DNA of 64,000 nucleotides, taken from positions 1-64,000 of the forward strand of contig NZ_JACNMO010000005.1 of NCBI RefSeq assembly GCF_020622345.1. The letters run 5' to 3'. The first letter of the stretch is position 1. Each line of letters starts with the position of its first letter. The stretch comes from Roseobacter weihaiensis (lineage in GTDB: Bacteria; Pseudomonadota; Alphaproteobacteria; Rhodobacterales; Rhodobacteraceae). Below the pieces are notes generated by a model. The model saw only the letters and a list, made by a program, of their open reading frames with translations. It was not told where the DNA came from and made no database searches. The position numbers and the translations under genes are program-made. Below, in pieces: positions 45,247 through 54,044 of the stretch.

Positions 45247-45289
45247 CGTTGCAAATGCAATAAATTTCTTGACCTCGTTGCAAATGCAA
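45247..45289. promoter_or_regulatory. Two MarR operator palindromes
   Basis: CGTTGCAAATGCAA occurs at 45247-45260 and again at 45276-45289. Each contains TTGCA-AA-TGCAA, a 12-bp palindrome with a 2-bp centre. They are 29 bp apart (about three helical turns, same face). A TTGACC -35-like hexamer (45269-45274) lies between them. Binding would block both marR and hmgA promoters. Confidence 0.75.
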
Positions 45290-45337
45290 CAAATACTGTC
45301 ATGCAAGCTTATTATCCGGCAATTTTGGGAGCACCAT

Positions 45338-46699
45338 ATGAACGAACAGGCCTCACCTTCCCGCCTCACGTTGGCACCCGAAAATACAGGAACCAAGCAA
45401 GGCTATATGCCCGGCTTCGGAAATGATTTCGAAACGGAGGCCCTGCCGGGCGCTCTGCCGCAAGGCATGAACAGCCCGCAAAAGTGCAACTACGGGCTTT
45501 ATGGTGAGCAGTTGTCCGGCACTGCCTTCACCGCGCCCAGCCATCAGAACGAGCGTACGTGGTGCTATCGCATTCGGCCATCGGTCAAACACAGCCACCG
45601 CTATGAAAAGATCGACATGCCCTTTTGGAAATCCGCGCCCAATTTGCACGCGGACGTCACAAGCTTGGGTCAATACCGCTGGGATCCCATCCCGCATTCC
45701 GACGAAAAACTCACCTTTGTGACAGGCATGCGCACCATGACCACGGCGGGGGACGTGAACACGCAGGTCGGCATGGCCACCCATGTCTATCTGGCCACGG
45801 AATCCATGGTGGACGACTATTTCTTCTCCGCCGATTCCGAATTGCTGATCGTACCACAGGAAGGCGTGCTGCGCATCTGTACAGAGCTTGGCGTGATCGA
45901 GCTGGAACCAAAAGAGATCGCCATCATCCCGCGCGGCCTCGTCTACCGTGTCGAGATCATAGAAGGCCCCGCGCGCGGCTTCGTCTGTGAAAACTACGGG
46001 CAGAAGTTTGAATTGCCAGGGCGCGGCCCGATCGGCGCCAACTGCATGGCCAATCGGCGCGATTTCAAGACGCCCGTCGCCGCTTTCGAAGACCGGGAAA
46101 CCTCTTCTCGGGTGACAATCAAGTGGTGTGGACAGTTTCACCAAACGAGGATCGGGCACTCACCGCTCGACGTGGTTGCCTGGCATGGCAACTACTGCCC
46201 CGTCAAATATGACCTGCGCACCTATTGTCCGGTCGGCGCAATCCTGTTTGATCACCCTGATCCGTCTATTTTCACGGTTCTGACCGCCCCGTCCGGGCAA
46301 CCTGGAACAGCGAATATCGATTTTGTGCTGTTCCGCGAGCGCTGGATGGTGATGGAGGACACATTCCGCCCACCCTGGTATCACAAGAACATCATGTCCG
46401 AATTGATGGGCAATATATATGGTCAGTACGACGCCAAACCGCAGGGATTTGTACCCGGAGGGATCAGCCTCCATAACATGATGCTGCCGCACGGGCCGGA
46501 CAAAGAAGCGTTCGAGAAAGCCTCGAATGCAAATCTGGGGCCGGACAAGCTGGACAACACCATGTCGTTCATGTTCGAGACCCGATTTCCACAGCATCTG
46601 ACGACCTTTGCCGTGCAGGAGGCCCCGCTTCAGGACGACTACATCGACTGCTGGGACGACATCGAAAAGAAATTCGACGGCACCCCCGGCAAGAAGTAG
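45338..46699 (+). CDS. hmgA: Homogentisate 1,2-dioxygenase
   Basis: 453 residues from ATG 45338 (GGGAG upstream). [19 protein letters not shown] at the N-terminus and [20 protein letters not shown] with iron ligands His and Glu, then [15 protein letters not shown] with the third ligand His, are diagnostic. The Fe(II) enzyme cleaves the ring of homogentisate to maleylacetoacetate. It is the first gene of the right-going operon and under the MarR operators. Confidence 0.97.
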   Translation: MNEQASPSRLTLAPENTGTKQGYMPGFGNDFETEALPGALPQGMNSPQKCNYGLYGEQLSGTAFTAPSHQNERTWCYRIRPSVKHSHRYEKIDMPFWKSAPNLHADVTSLGQYRWDPIPHSDEKLTFVTGMRTMTTAGDVNTQVGMATHVYLATESMVDDYFFSADSELLIVPQEGVLRICTELGVIELEPKEIAIIPRGLVYRVEIIEGPARGFVCENYGQKFELPGRGPIGANCMANRRDFKTPVAAFEDRETSSRVTIKWCGQFHQTRIGHSPLDVVAWHGNYCPVKYDLRTYCPVGAILFDHPDPSIFTVLTAPSGQPGTANIDFVLFRERWMVMEDTFRPPWYHKNIMSELMGNIYGQYDAKPQGFVPGGISLHNMMLPHGPDKEAFEKASNANLGPDKLDNTMSFMFETRFPQHLTTFAVQEAPLQDDYIDCWDDIEKKFDGTPGKK

Positions 46700-46719
46700 T
46701 CGCATAAAGGACCACACAA

Positions 46720-47976
46720 ATGTCATTGATCCGTTCCTGGGTTGCCTCGGCAAATGCGGAAACGACGCCCTTCCCCCTCAACAATCTGCCTTGCGGGGTG
46801 TTCTCGCTTGGCGATGACGATCCGCGTTGCGGCGTGGCGATTGGCGATATGATCCTTGATCTGCGCGCCGTCGAGGCTGCGGGCCTGATCGCCGTTTCGG
46901 ATGCACCGGTCTTCGCTCAGCCTGTCTGGAACGGCTTCATGGCGCTCGGCCGCTTGGCTTGGGCTGATCTGCGTGACAAGCTGACCGCACTGCTGGCCGA
47001 AGGGTCCAACGCGCAAACCGATGTCGAACCCCATCTTGTGGCCGCCGCGGATGCTGTCCTGCATATGCCCCTGCATGTGCCTGAATACACGGATTTTTAT
47101 GCAGGCCTGCACCACGCCTCCAATGTCGGCACCATGTTCCGAGGCGCCGAAAACGCGCTTCCACCCAATTGGCTGCACGTTCCGATCGGCTACAACGGGC
47201 GCGCGTCTTCGGTGGTAGTATCGGGCACGCATGTCCGCCGCCCCTGGGGCCAGATCAAAGGCCCGACTGACGACAAGCCTCGCTTCGCCCCCTCCGCCCG
47301 GTTTGACATCGAGCTTGAGATGGGGGCCATCGTCGGCACCGCCAGCAACGGCCCGATCACGGTGCAAGAGGCCTTTGACAACATCTTTGGCTACGTACTG
47401 CTGAACGACTGGTCCGCACGCGACATTCAGGCCTGGGAATACCAGCCGCTTGGCCCGTTTCAGTCAAAGGCCACGGCCACCACGATCAGCCCTTGGATCG
47501 TGACCGCCGCAGCCCTTGAACCCTTCCGGCACGACGCGCCGGAGCGGCAGGTCGAATTGCTCGATCACCTGAAGGATTGCGGGCCGATGCTCTATGACAT
47601 CGATCTTGCCGTGACCCTGACCCCGGAGACCGGCCAGACCAGCACTATTGCCCGGACAAACTACACGCAGATGTATTACTCAGCGGCCCAGCAGCTTGCC
47701 CATCACACCACCGCAGGCAGCCCGATGACCGTCGGTGATCTCTTGGGCTCCGGGACGATCTCCGGCCCGGAGAAGGGCGAACGGGGATCACTGCTGGAGC
47801 TGAGCTGGGGCGGCAAGGAACCCTTCACGCTTGAGACCGGTGAAACCCGCAGCTTCATAGAAGACGGTGACACATTGGCCCTGACCGGGCACGCGCGGGG
47901 CGACGGGTACATCATTGGGTTCGGGCCCTGCAATGGGACCGTTCTGCCGGCTCTCCCAGACCCTTATGCACGCTAG
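46720..47976 (+). CDS. fahA: Fumarylacetoacetase
   Basis: 418 residues from ATG 46720, 20 bp after hmgA (AAAGGA). PEYTDFYAGLHHASNVGTMF holds the metal Asp and the catalytic His, GYNGRASSVVVSG, FDIELEMGAIVG (metal Glu residues), LNDWSARDIQAWEYQPLGPF and QMYYSAAQQLAHHT follow in FAH order. It hydrolyses fumarylacetoacetate to fumarate and acetoacetate, the last step of the pathway. Confidence 0.97.
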   Translation: MSLIRSWVASANAETTPFPLNNLPCGVFSLGDDDPRCGVAIGDMILDLRAVEAAGLIAVSDAPVFAQPVWNGFMALGRLAWADLRDKLTALLAEGSNAQTDVEPHLVAAADAVLHMPLHVPEYTDFYAGLHHASNVGTMFRGAENALPPNWLHVPIGYNGRASSVVVSGTHVRRPWGQIKGPTDDKPRFAPSARFDIELEMGAIVGTASNGPITVQEAFDNIFGYVLLNDWSARDIQAWEYQPLGPFQSKATATTISPWIVTAAALEPFRHDAPERQVELLDHLKDCGPMLYDIDLAVTLTPETGQTSTIARTNYTQMYYSAAQQLAHHTTAGSPMTVGDLLGSGTISGPEKGERGSLLELSWGGKEPFTLETGETRSFIEDGDTLALTGHARGDGYIIGFGPCNGTVLPALPDPYAR

Positions 47977-48021
47977 CTCTCGCCGCTGACCGGCGTCGAC
48001 GATTTTACAAAGGAAACTGAA

Positions 48022-48972
48022 ATGGCCAAAGCATTCGCATCCCAAGGCGACATGACTGAAAAGAAAATCACCTTTGATGAGGTTGGTGCGGGGCTTTATG
48101 CCTTCACTGCCGAGGGCGACCCCAATTCAGGTGTCATCATCGGCGATGAAAGCGTCATGGTTGTCGAGGCGCAGGCCACCCCAAGGCTGGCCGAGAAGGT
48201 CATCGAGCGGGTGCGCGGCGTCACAGACAAGCCGATCAGCCACGTCGTGCTGACCCATTACCACGCCGTGCGGGTGCTGGGTGCCTCCGCCTTTGGCGCG
48301 GAAAACGTCATCATGTCCGACGCCGCCCGCGCAATGGTGGTAGAGCGCGGACAGGAAGACTGGGACAGCGAATTCCAGAGGTTTCCGCGTCTGTTTGAAG
48401 GTCACGAAAGCATTCCCGGCCTCACATGGCCCACGGCGACTTTCAGCGACAGCATGACCGTCTACCTGGGCAACCGCCGCGTTGACATCAAGCATATCGG
48501 CCGCGCGCATACGGCCGGTGATGCGGTGATCCACGTGCCCGATCAAAACGTGATGTTCACCGGGGACATCGTCGAAGACCACTCTGCCTGCTATTGCGGC
48601 GACGGGTATTTTGCCGATTGGGGGCCAACGCTTGACGCGATCAAGGCCTACGACGTGGATGCCATTGCGCCCGGGCGCGGGGCGGCATTGATCGGAAAAG
48701 ACGCCGTGGAACGCGCAATCGAGAGTACGCGCGATTTTGTCAACAGCACCTACCGGCCCGCCGCCCGTGTGGCAGCACGCGGTGGATCATTGAAAGAAGC
48801 ATGGGACGCGGTGCGCGCGGCCTGCGATCCAAAATTCGCAGATTATGCCATCTACGAGCATTGCCTGCCCTTCAACGTCTCGCGCGCTTATGACGAAGCC
48901 CGTGGCATCACCACGCCTCGGATCTGGACGGATAAGCGTGACCTCGAAATGTGGGAGCAGCTTCAGGGTTAG
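48022..48972 (+). CDS. MBL-fold protein with a non-canonical metal motif
   Basis: 316 residues. The MBL fold is clear (VEAQATPRLAEKVIERVRGV, HIGRAHTAGDAVIHVPDQNV, MFTGDIVEDHSACYCGDGYF), but the HxHxDH signature reads THYHAVRVLG, with Val and Arg in place of Asp and His. Such variants occur in the metallo-hydrolase of homogentisate gene clusters. They bind one metal or act on thioester/glutathione adducts, but that is inference. Operon partner: 45 bp after fahA and 37 bp before the monooxygenase. Confidence 0.8.
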   Translation: MAKAFASQGDMTEKKITFDEVGAGLYAFTAEGDPNSGVIIGDESVMVVEAQATPRLAEKVIERVRGVTDKPISHVVLTHYHAVRVLGASAFGAENVIMSDAARAMVVERGQEDWDSEFQRFPRLFEGHESIPGLTWPTATFSDSMTVYLGNRRVDIKHIGRAHTAGDAVIHVPDQNVMFTGDIVEDHSACYCGDGYFADWGPTLDAIKAYDVDAIAPGRGAALIGKDAVERAIESTRDFVNSTYRPAARVAARGGSLKEAWDAVRAACDPKFADYAIYEHCLPFNVSRAYDEARGITTPRIWTDKRDLEMWEQLQG

Positions 48973-49009
48973 CCCGGCAAAGACCCCCCTTCCCCATTCA
49001 GGTGATCTC

Positions 49010-50635
49010 ATGGTCCAAGACAGATACGCGCTCGCATTCAAGCTCTACCCTTATCAGCAAAGTCCCGACCAGACGGCTGAAACCCCTGCGCGCCACCCCG
49101 TTGTCGTGGTTGGTGGCGGGCCGATCGGGTTGGCAATGGCTCTTGATCTTGGCCGCCAAGGGGTTCCGGTCGTTGTTCTGGACGACCATGAGGGGATCGG
49201 GATGGGCAGCCGTGCGATCTGCTTTGCAAAGCGCACGCTTGAGATTGCCGAACGCTATGGATGTAGTGGCCCCATGCTGGAAAAAGGGGTTATCTGGAAT
49301 GTGGGCAAGGTGTTCCAAGACGACCGGCAGGTGTTCGAATTCAACCTTCTGCCAGAGGAAGGCCATGCTAACCCCGCCTTCATCAACCTGCAGCAACCCT
49401 ATTTCGAGAAGTTCATCTTCGAACAGATCCAGGCCGAACAAGCCAAAGGCGCGCCGGTTGAGGTTCGCGGTAAAAATCGGCTGGATTCCATCGAAACCCA
49501 CACCGATTGCACCGTTTTGACCGTCACCACACCCGATGGACCTTACACCCTGGAGGCGGACTGGGTGATTGGTTGTGACGGAGCCAGCTCACCTCTGCGC
49601 GAGATGATGGGGCTGGAGTTCGACGGACGCGTCTTTCAGGACAGCTTCCTGATCGCGGACATCAGGATGAAATCCGATGAGTTTCCGACCGAACGCTGGT
49701 TCTGGTTTGAACCTCATTTCAAATCGGGGGCGTCGACCCTGCTGCACCGACAACCGGACGATGTCTGGCGCGTGGATTTTCAGATCGGTTGGGACGCCGA
49801 CCGCGCCGAAGAGATGAAAGAAGAGAATATCCGCAAGCGGCTCGATGCGATGTTTGGCGATGACGTGGAATACGACATGGTCTGGTCGTCAATCTACACG
49901 TTCCAATGCCGGCGGCTGGAGAAGTTCCGCCACAACCGCGTGATCTTTGCCGGGGACGCGGCCCATCAGGTGTCACCGTTCGGGGCGCGCGGGGCCAATT
50001 CGGGGATGCAGGACGTCGACAACCTTGGCTGGAAACTGGGTATGGTCATCAAGGGCCAGGCCCCGGCAACGCTGCTCGACAGCTATGACGACGAACGCAT
50101 TTACGGCGCGGACGAAAATATCCTCAACTCGACCCGGTCCACTGACTTTATCACGCCAAAATCCGAGATCAGCCACACTTTCCGCAACGCGGTTCTGAAA
50201 CTGGCCGAGCGTCACGCCTTTGCACGCCCGCTGGTGAATTCAGGGCGCTTGTCGGTGCCCTGTGTTTACGACACCTCTCCGCTCAATGGGCCTGATGAAC
50301 TGCCGGGCGGCCCTGCGCAATCGCGCGTGGGCAGCCCCTGCAAGGACGCCCCGGTGAAGGATGGGTTTCTGCTGCAATCTTTGGGGGATGAATTTGTTTT
50401 ACTGTCGATCAACGCCGAGATGTCAGATCTGCCCGAGGTCGATGGCATTCCCCTGCGTCATGTGACGATCAGTACAGATGACGACCCAAGCGGCGCGTTG
50501 TCAGAGCGATATCTCGGCACTGCGGCCTCTGCAGTCTATCTGATCCGCCCGGATCAGCACGTTGCAGCCCGCTGGCCATCCTTTGATCCAACCAAGGTAA
50601 GCGCTGCCCTGCTCAAGATTTGTGGAAAGGACTAA
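49010..50635 (+). CDS. FAD-dependent aromatic monooxygenase, MhaA/MhpA-like
   Basis: 541 residues from ATG 49010 (CAGGTGA). HPVVVVGGGPIGLAMALDLG is the FAD Rossmann loop, WVIGCDGASSPLREMMGLEF the DG motif, and VIFAGDAAHQVSPFGARGAN the GD motif of class A flavoprotein hydroxylases. A C-terminal thioredoxin-like domain is present. With hmgA/fahA and the small DUF2783 gene behind it, it most resembles the large part of 3-hydroxyphenylacetate 6-hydroxylase (MhaA), which makes homogentisate. 3-(3-Hydroxyphenyl)propionate hydroxylase is an alternative. Confidence 0.85.
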   Translation: MVQDRYALAFKLYPYQQSPDQTAETPARHPVVVVGGGPIGLAMALDLGRQGVPVVVLDDHEGIGMGSRAICFAKRTLEIAERYGCSGPMLEKGVIWNVGKVFQDDRQVFEFNLLPEEGHANPAFINLQQPYFEKFIFEQIQAEQAKGAPVEVRGKNRLDSIETHTDCTVLTVTTPDGPYTLEADWVIGCDGASSPLREMMGLEFDGRVFQDSFLIADIRMKSDEFPTERWFWFEPHFKSGASTLLHRQPDDVWRVDFQIGWDADRAEEMKEENIRKRLDAMFGDDVEYDMVWSSIYTFQCRRLEKFRHNRVIFAGDAAHQVSPFGARGANSGMQDVDNLGWKLGMVIKGQAPATLLDSYDDERIYGADENILNSTRSTDFITPKSEISHTFRNAVLKLAERHAFARPLVNSGRLSVPCVYDTSPLNGPDELPGGPAQSRVGSPCKDAPVKDGFLLQSLGDEFVLLSINAEMSDLPEVDGIPLRHVTISTDDDPSGALSERYLGTAASAVYLIRPDQHVAARWPSFDPTKVSAALLKICGKD

Positions 50636-50638
50636 TCG

Positions 50639-50824
50639 ATGACCGCTCTGATCTTGTCACCCAATATCACGACGCCAGACGATTTCTACGCCGATCTGAT
50701 CGCCGCTCATGAGGGGTTGTCCGACGAGGAGAGTGACGCCTTCAACGCGCGGCTGATCCTGATCTTGGCAAATCATATCGGGGATCAGGATGTCCTAAAT
50801 GAGGCTTTGAACACCGCACGCTGA
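50639..50824 (+). CDS. DUF2783 small protein, possible hydroxylase coupling protein
   Basis: 61 residues: LILSPNITTPDDFYADLIAA, HEGLSDEESDAFNARLILIL, ANHIGDQDVLNEAL match DUF2783. It starts 3 bp after the monooxygenase stop. The size (about 6.6 kDa) and position recall MhaB, the small coupling protein of Pseudomonas 3-hydroxyphenylacetate hydroxylase, which keeps the flavoprotein productive. That link is inference from context. Confidence 0.8.
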   Translation: MTALILSPNITTPDDFYADLIAAHEGLSDEESDAFNARLILILANHIGDQDVLNEALNTAR

Positions 50825-51190
50825 CCTCAACCCATCTGCGTGAAGAGCTTTCGGCCGCCGGGCGGCTTGCATCGAAACTGCCATCGCGCGAAGCCGTGAT
50901 GCCCAGAGAGCTGAGATATTGTGCGAAAGCGGCCTCAAGGGCATCCTGACCTCATCATCGGGCGAGCCGATAGCGCCGCCCTCTTTCCGAAAGAGCAAGG
51001 GGTGATGACCCTGCAATGATGGCATCAACAGCCGGTCCAAAGTGTTTGTGATGCGATGGCGTTCACCGGCAAACTGCGTCCGCGGATCAAACAACAGTGC
51101 CATCGAAACAGCCAACTCCGTAACGTGCTCCCAAGCGGGGTACACGATGTCAGCGGGTCCCGTGGCACAAGGCAGGAACGGACGCAAAAG
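50825..51190. other. Intergenic region
   Basis: About 365 bp between convergent genes. A 130-codon minus frame covers it (LTELAVSMALLFDPRT-like helix) but has no recognised domain or clear start; it may be a remnant of a regulator. No terminator hairpin identified. Confidence 0.3.
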
Positions 51191-52351
51191 TCACTCGCCA
51201 CAGATATCTTCGGCAAGGGCAAGCCCGTAACCGAACATCGGATCGCGCCCCGCGGGCCCAAGTTCTTCGCTGGTCGCCGAAAGACGATTGCGCACGTCGG
51301 CGACACTGCGTGCCGCGACAAGGGAAGGGTCGGCCACCAATCGGGCGGTGACAAAGGGGGTTGCAATCGATGTGCCCGTTACGAAACGCGCGCTGCGGCC
51401 GGATGGCACCAGCACGTCCACACCAGGAGCCGCGATATCCACATGCGGACCGCGCACAGCATTGCGGTAGATGCGCCGCTCGGCGTCTACCGCAGTCACA
51501 GCGATCACCCCGTCGAAACCGGCGGGATAAAGGGGATCAACATCCGGACCCTCGTTACCGACAGCCGCCACCAGGATCAGACCACGCGCCACAGCCCGTT
51601 CAACGGCGAGGTCGAGCAGTTTATTGTATGGCCCGGCGAGCGCGAGATTGACGAAACGCACCTCTTCCTGCGCCAGCCAGTCGAGCGCCCGCACGAGGGA
51701 ATCCGCACCCGCCTTCAGTCCGAGAGCATCTTGTTGCCCAAAGACATTCGCCCCGTAGATCATGACCCCTGTCAGGCGGTCGGGGTTGGCGAGAACAGCG
51801 GCAACGTCCGTACCATGAGCGGCTGGCACCGCCTGACCATCGAAGAATGAACGCGTGATTACCTTCACCCCGGCCAGCGCAGGGGCGGAGGTGTCGATCC
51901 CGGTATCGATCACCCCCACAGGCCCTCGCGCACGGCATCCATTTTTGCGCCAGCGCATCATCTCGTTGGCATAATCCAGTGTCTGCGCGGTGCGCGCCGT
52001 TTGCTGGAGACGGTAGGCGTGGTTGATGCCCACCGTGGCACTCGGCACCGCCGCTTCAAGCGCGGCAATCGCCTCCGGCCCCGTGACACCGGCAGGCATC
52101 CGGAACGTGAGCATCGTAAGCTCAAGTCCGCGCAAACGGGTCACGTCGAGCACCTGATAGCCATCGGAAACAGCCGCGGCACGCATGTCAGCGGTGGCCT
52201 GCGCATCGGGGACAAGCGCGATGACTTTGCGCGGCCCGACGGCGTCCGGTTCAACGATCCCCGGGCCATGACGCAACGCCGCGCAGCCGAGCAGCATCAG
52301 AAAAAGACTGACAGCGGCGACCAGACGACCGAACTGTATGGCGTGGAACAT
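51191..52351 (-). CDS. Lipoprotein subtilisin-like serine protease (S8)
   Basis: 386 residues. A signal peptide with lipobox LLGC (Cys23) suggests lipid anchoring in the periplasm. Residues 40-115 form a propeptide-like segment (VLDVTRLRGLELTMLTFRMP, EAIAALEAAVPSATVGIN). The catalytic triad is Asp149 (VIDTGID), His179 (AAHGTDVAAV) and Ser328 (VTGTSIATP), with oxyanion Asn266 (AVGNEGP). It is divergent from the anti-sigma-like gene, 183 bp away, suggesting a role in the same signal path. Confidence 0.9.
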   Translation of the reverse strand: MFHAIQFGRLVAAVSLFLMLLGCAALRHGPGIVEPDAVGPRKVIALVPDAQATADMRAAAVSDGYQVLDVTRLRGLELTMLTFRMPAGVTGPEAIAALEAAVPSATVGINHAYRLQQTARTAQTLDYANEMMRWRKNGCRARGPVGVIDTGIDTSAPALAGVKVITRSFFDGQAVPAAHGTDVAAVLANPDRLTGVMIYGANVFGQQDALGLKAGADSLVRALDWLAQEEVRFVNLALAGPYNKLLDLAVERAVARGLILVAAVGNEGPDVDPLYPAGFDGVIAVTAVDAERRIYRNAVRGPHVDIAAPGVDVLVPSGRSARFVTGTSIATPFVTARLVADPSLVAARSVADVRNRLSATSEELGPAGRDPMFGYGLALAEDICGE

Positions 52352-52426
52352 GCTTTATCTTTCTTTGTGTCGGGTGGCGCACCGGCACGCCTTGTTTCAA
52401 ACCCTTTGTCGTTCGGAGCTCGGTAC

Positions 52427-52498
52427 GGGTTCAAAAAAAGGGAAAAAATACATCCCGAGACAAACAATTTTTGAACCCTGTCGCAAGACTGTGCGACA
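52427..52498. promoter_or_regulatory. Inverted repeats in the protease/anti-sigma divergent promoter
   Basis: GGGTTCAAAAA (52427-52437) and TTTTTGAACCC (52468-52478) form a perfect 11-bp inverted repeat. Directly after it TGTCGCA (52479-52485) and TGCGACA (52492-52498) form a second. The GAACC element resembles ECF sigma -35 boxes, so the neighbouring ECF factor may act here in both directions. Confidence 0.5.
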
Positions 52499-52534
52499 AA
52501 GCCTTGAACACTGCAACACAACGGGTGCGATGAC

Positions 52535-53104
52535 ATGGATCGGGATGACGCAATTCTCAACTATCTGCAAAATCGGCTTGCCCCCGAGGATCGCGCACAG
52601 TTCGAGGCCTCCATGACACAGGATGCATCGCTTTCCGCCGAAGTCGACCTGATGCGGTCGGTCCGCGCAGACTTGGCGGCGGCGCCAAAGCACCAAAACA
52701 GCGATGCCGTGTGGGCCAGACTGGCTGCCAGTATTGATCCCGTGCCTCAGCCGGCCAATGAAAACCGCCGCCCCTGGATGCAGGTCTTGCGATATGCGGC
52801 TGTCGCTTGCATTGCGGTTGCCGCCTGGCAGTTCACCATCGTGCCACGCACCGGCAGCGTGTCAGAGGGATTTCGCACATCAAGCGAGCGCGCGCCGGCT
52901 TTCATCCTTCAGGTCAAGTTTGTCGAGAGCGCAACAATCGGCGAAATCGGTACATTGCTCGCAGCCTTGGGTGGGACAATCTCCGACGGGCCGAGTGCGC
53001 TCGGAGTGGTCCGTGTGTCCTTCCCCGATCAGGCGTCGCAACGAGAGGCCATGGAAGCGTTGAGCGCCCGGACCGATTTGGTAGAGATCGTTCTGGAGCA
53101 ATGA
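52535..53104 (+). CDS. Anti-sigma-factor-like membrane protein with a propeptide-like periplasmic domain
   Basis: 189 residues. The N-terminus (AILNYLQNRLAPEDRAQFEA, SMTQDASLSAEVDLMRSVRA) matches the cytosolic end of RskA/FecR-type anti-sigma factors, without zinc ligands. One transmembrane segment follows (LRYAAVACIAVAAWQFTIVP, 84-103). The periplasmic end (LQVKFVESATIGEIGTLLAA, LGGTISDGPSALGVVRVSFP, AMEALSARTDLVEIVLE) looks like a subtilase propeptide of the fervidolysin type. It is divergent from the S8 gene and convergent with the ECF gene, whose stop is 1 bp away. Confidence 0.7.
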   Translation: MDRDDAILNYLQNRLAPEDRAQFEASMTQDASLSAEVDLMRSVRADLAAAPKHQNSDAVWARLAASIDPVPQPANENRRPWMQVLRYAAVACIAVAAWQFTIVPRTGSVSEGFRTSSERAPAFILQVKFVESATIGEIGTLLAALGGTISDGPSALGVVRVSFPDQASQREAMEALSARTDLVEIVLEQ

Positions 53105-53105
53105 T

Positions 53106-53642
53106 CTAGCGGCGCATCCCCGCCGTGAGACACCGCATCAAGGCCTGTTTGGCATGAAAGATGCGGGTCTTGATCGTCCCGACCGGCACGGCCTCGATTT
53201 CAGCAATCTCCGGGTAGGTGAGATCTTCCAGAAAGGCGAGACGGATGGCTGATTGCTGCACATCTTTCAACCCATTCAAACACCGATGAAGCCGTTGCTT
53301 TTCTGATGCCGCGATCACCGCCGCCTCCGGGTCCGGGGCGGTATCTGCGCTTTCGGGCACCTCGTCCACGAAGGACAGCCTGCCGCGTTTGCGCAGCGCA
53401 TCGACCAATTTGTTGCGCGCAATCGCGAAGAGCCAGGTCTTCACGCTCGAGCGCCCCGAAAAGCGCGATGCGGTACGCCAGACATCGAGCATCGTGTCAT
53501 GCACACAATCCGATGCAAGCTCTTCGTTCCTGCAGCGGGCAACTGCGAACCCATAGACGGCGTCATTGTATCGGTTGTACAGATCTCGCATGGCACCTTT
53601 GTCGCCTGCGGCAATACTTGAAATGAGATCCTTGTCGTCCAT
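53106..53642 (-). CDS. ECF-type RNA polymerase sigma factor
   Basis: 178 residues from ATG 53642 (frame open to 53672). Sigma region 2: MRDLYNRYNDAVYGFAVARC, DTMLDVWRTASRFSGRSSVK, TWLFAIARNKLVDALRKRGR. Region 4: LKDVQQSAIRLAFLEDLTYP, EIAEIEAVPVGTIKTRIFHA, KQALMRCL. It has no region 1 or 3, as in ECF factors. It is convergent with the anti-sigma-like gene rather than in one operon with it, an unusual layout. Confidence 0.92.
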   Translation of the reverse strand: MDDKDLISSIAAGDKGAMRDLYNRYNDAVYGFAVARCRNEELASDCVHDTMLDVWRTASRFSGRSSVKTWLFAIARNKLVDALRKRGRLSFVDEVPESADTAPDPEAAVIAASEKQRLHRCLNGLKDVQQSAIRLAFLEDLTYPEIAEIEAVPVGTIKTRIFHAKQALMRCLTAGMRR

Positions 53643-53672
53643 CGTATTTTCGGCTCGCCGGTCCCACCACAT

Positions 53673-54044
53673 GTTTCAACAAGAAGTGCCATTGGACACC
53701 GCTGGACACAACTCTTAAGCGCAACGGCCTGGTCGAAGGCGGAAGGCACCCAGCGTTTTCCTGTGCCTCTCACCCGATCAGGATGTGGAGTGCCGCAAGC
53801 ATGCCGCTTTACGACCATACCCTCATAACCGGTTGACACGGCAGAACATCTCAATCTGACGCACAGCCGGTTTTTGACAGAGGGCGCGCCGTTTGCGCAT
53901 CGTGATGCTGCGGCTGCCTGGTTCAATCACTATGCGGCACTGCGCTCCATCCGTGGTAGCGCAACACTCTGCGCAGTGCCGAGAATAGCGAGACCCCGTC
54001 CACTTCAAGCCAACGGGGCCGCACACCACCGATGGTACGCTTAC
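53673..54044. other. Intergenic region upstream of the sigma gene
   Basis: About 370 bp. It should carry the sigma-gene promoter and the end of the RTX gene. Short frames only, no RNA or strong terminator recognised. Confidence 0.35.
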
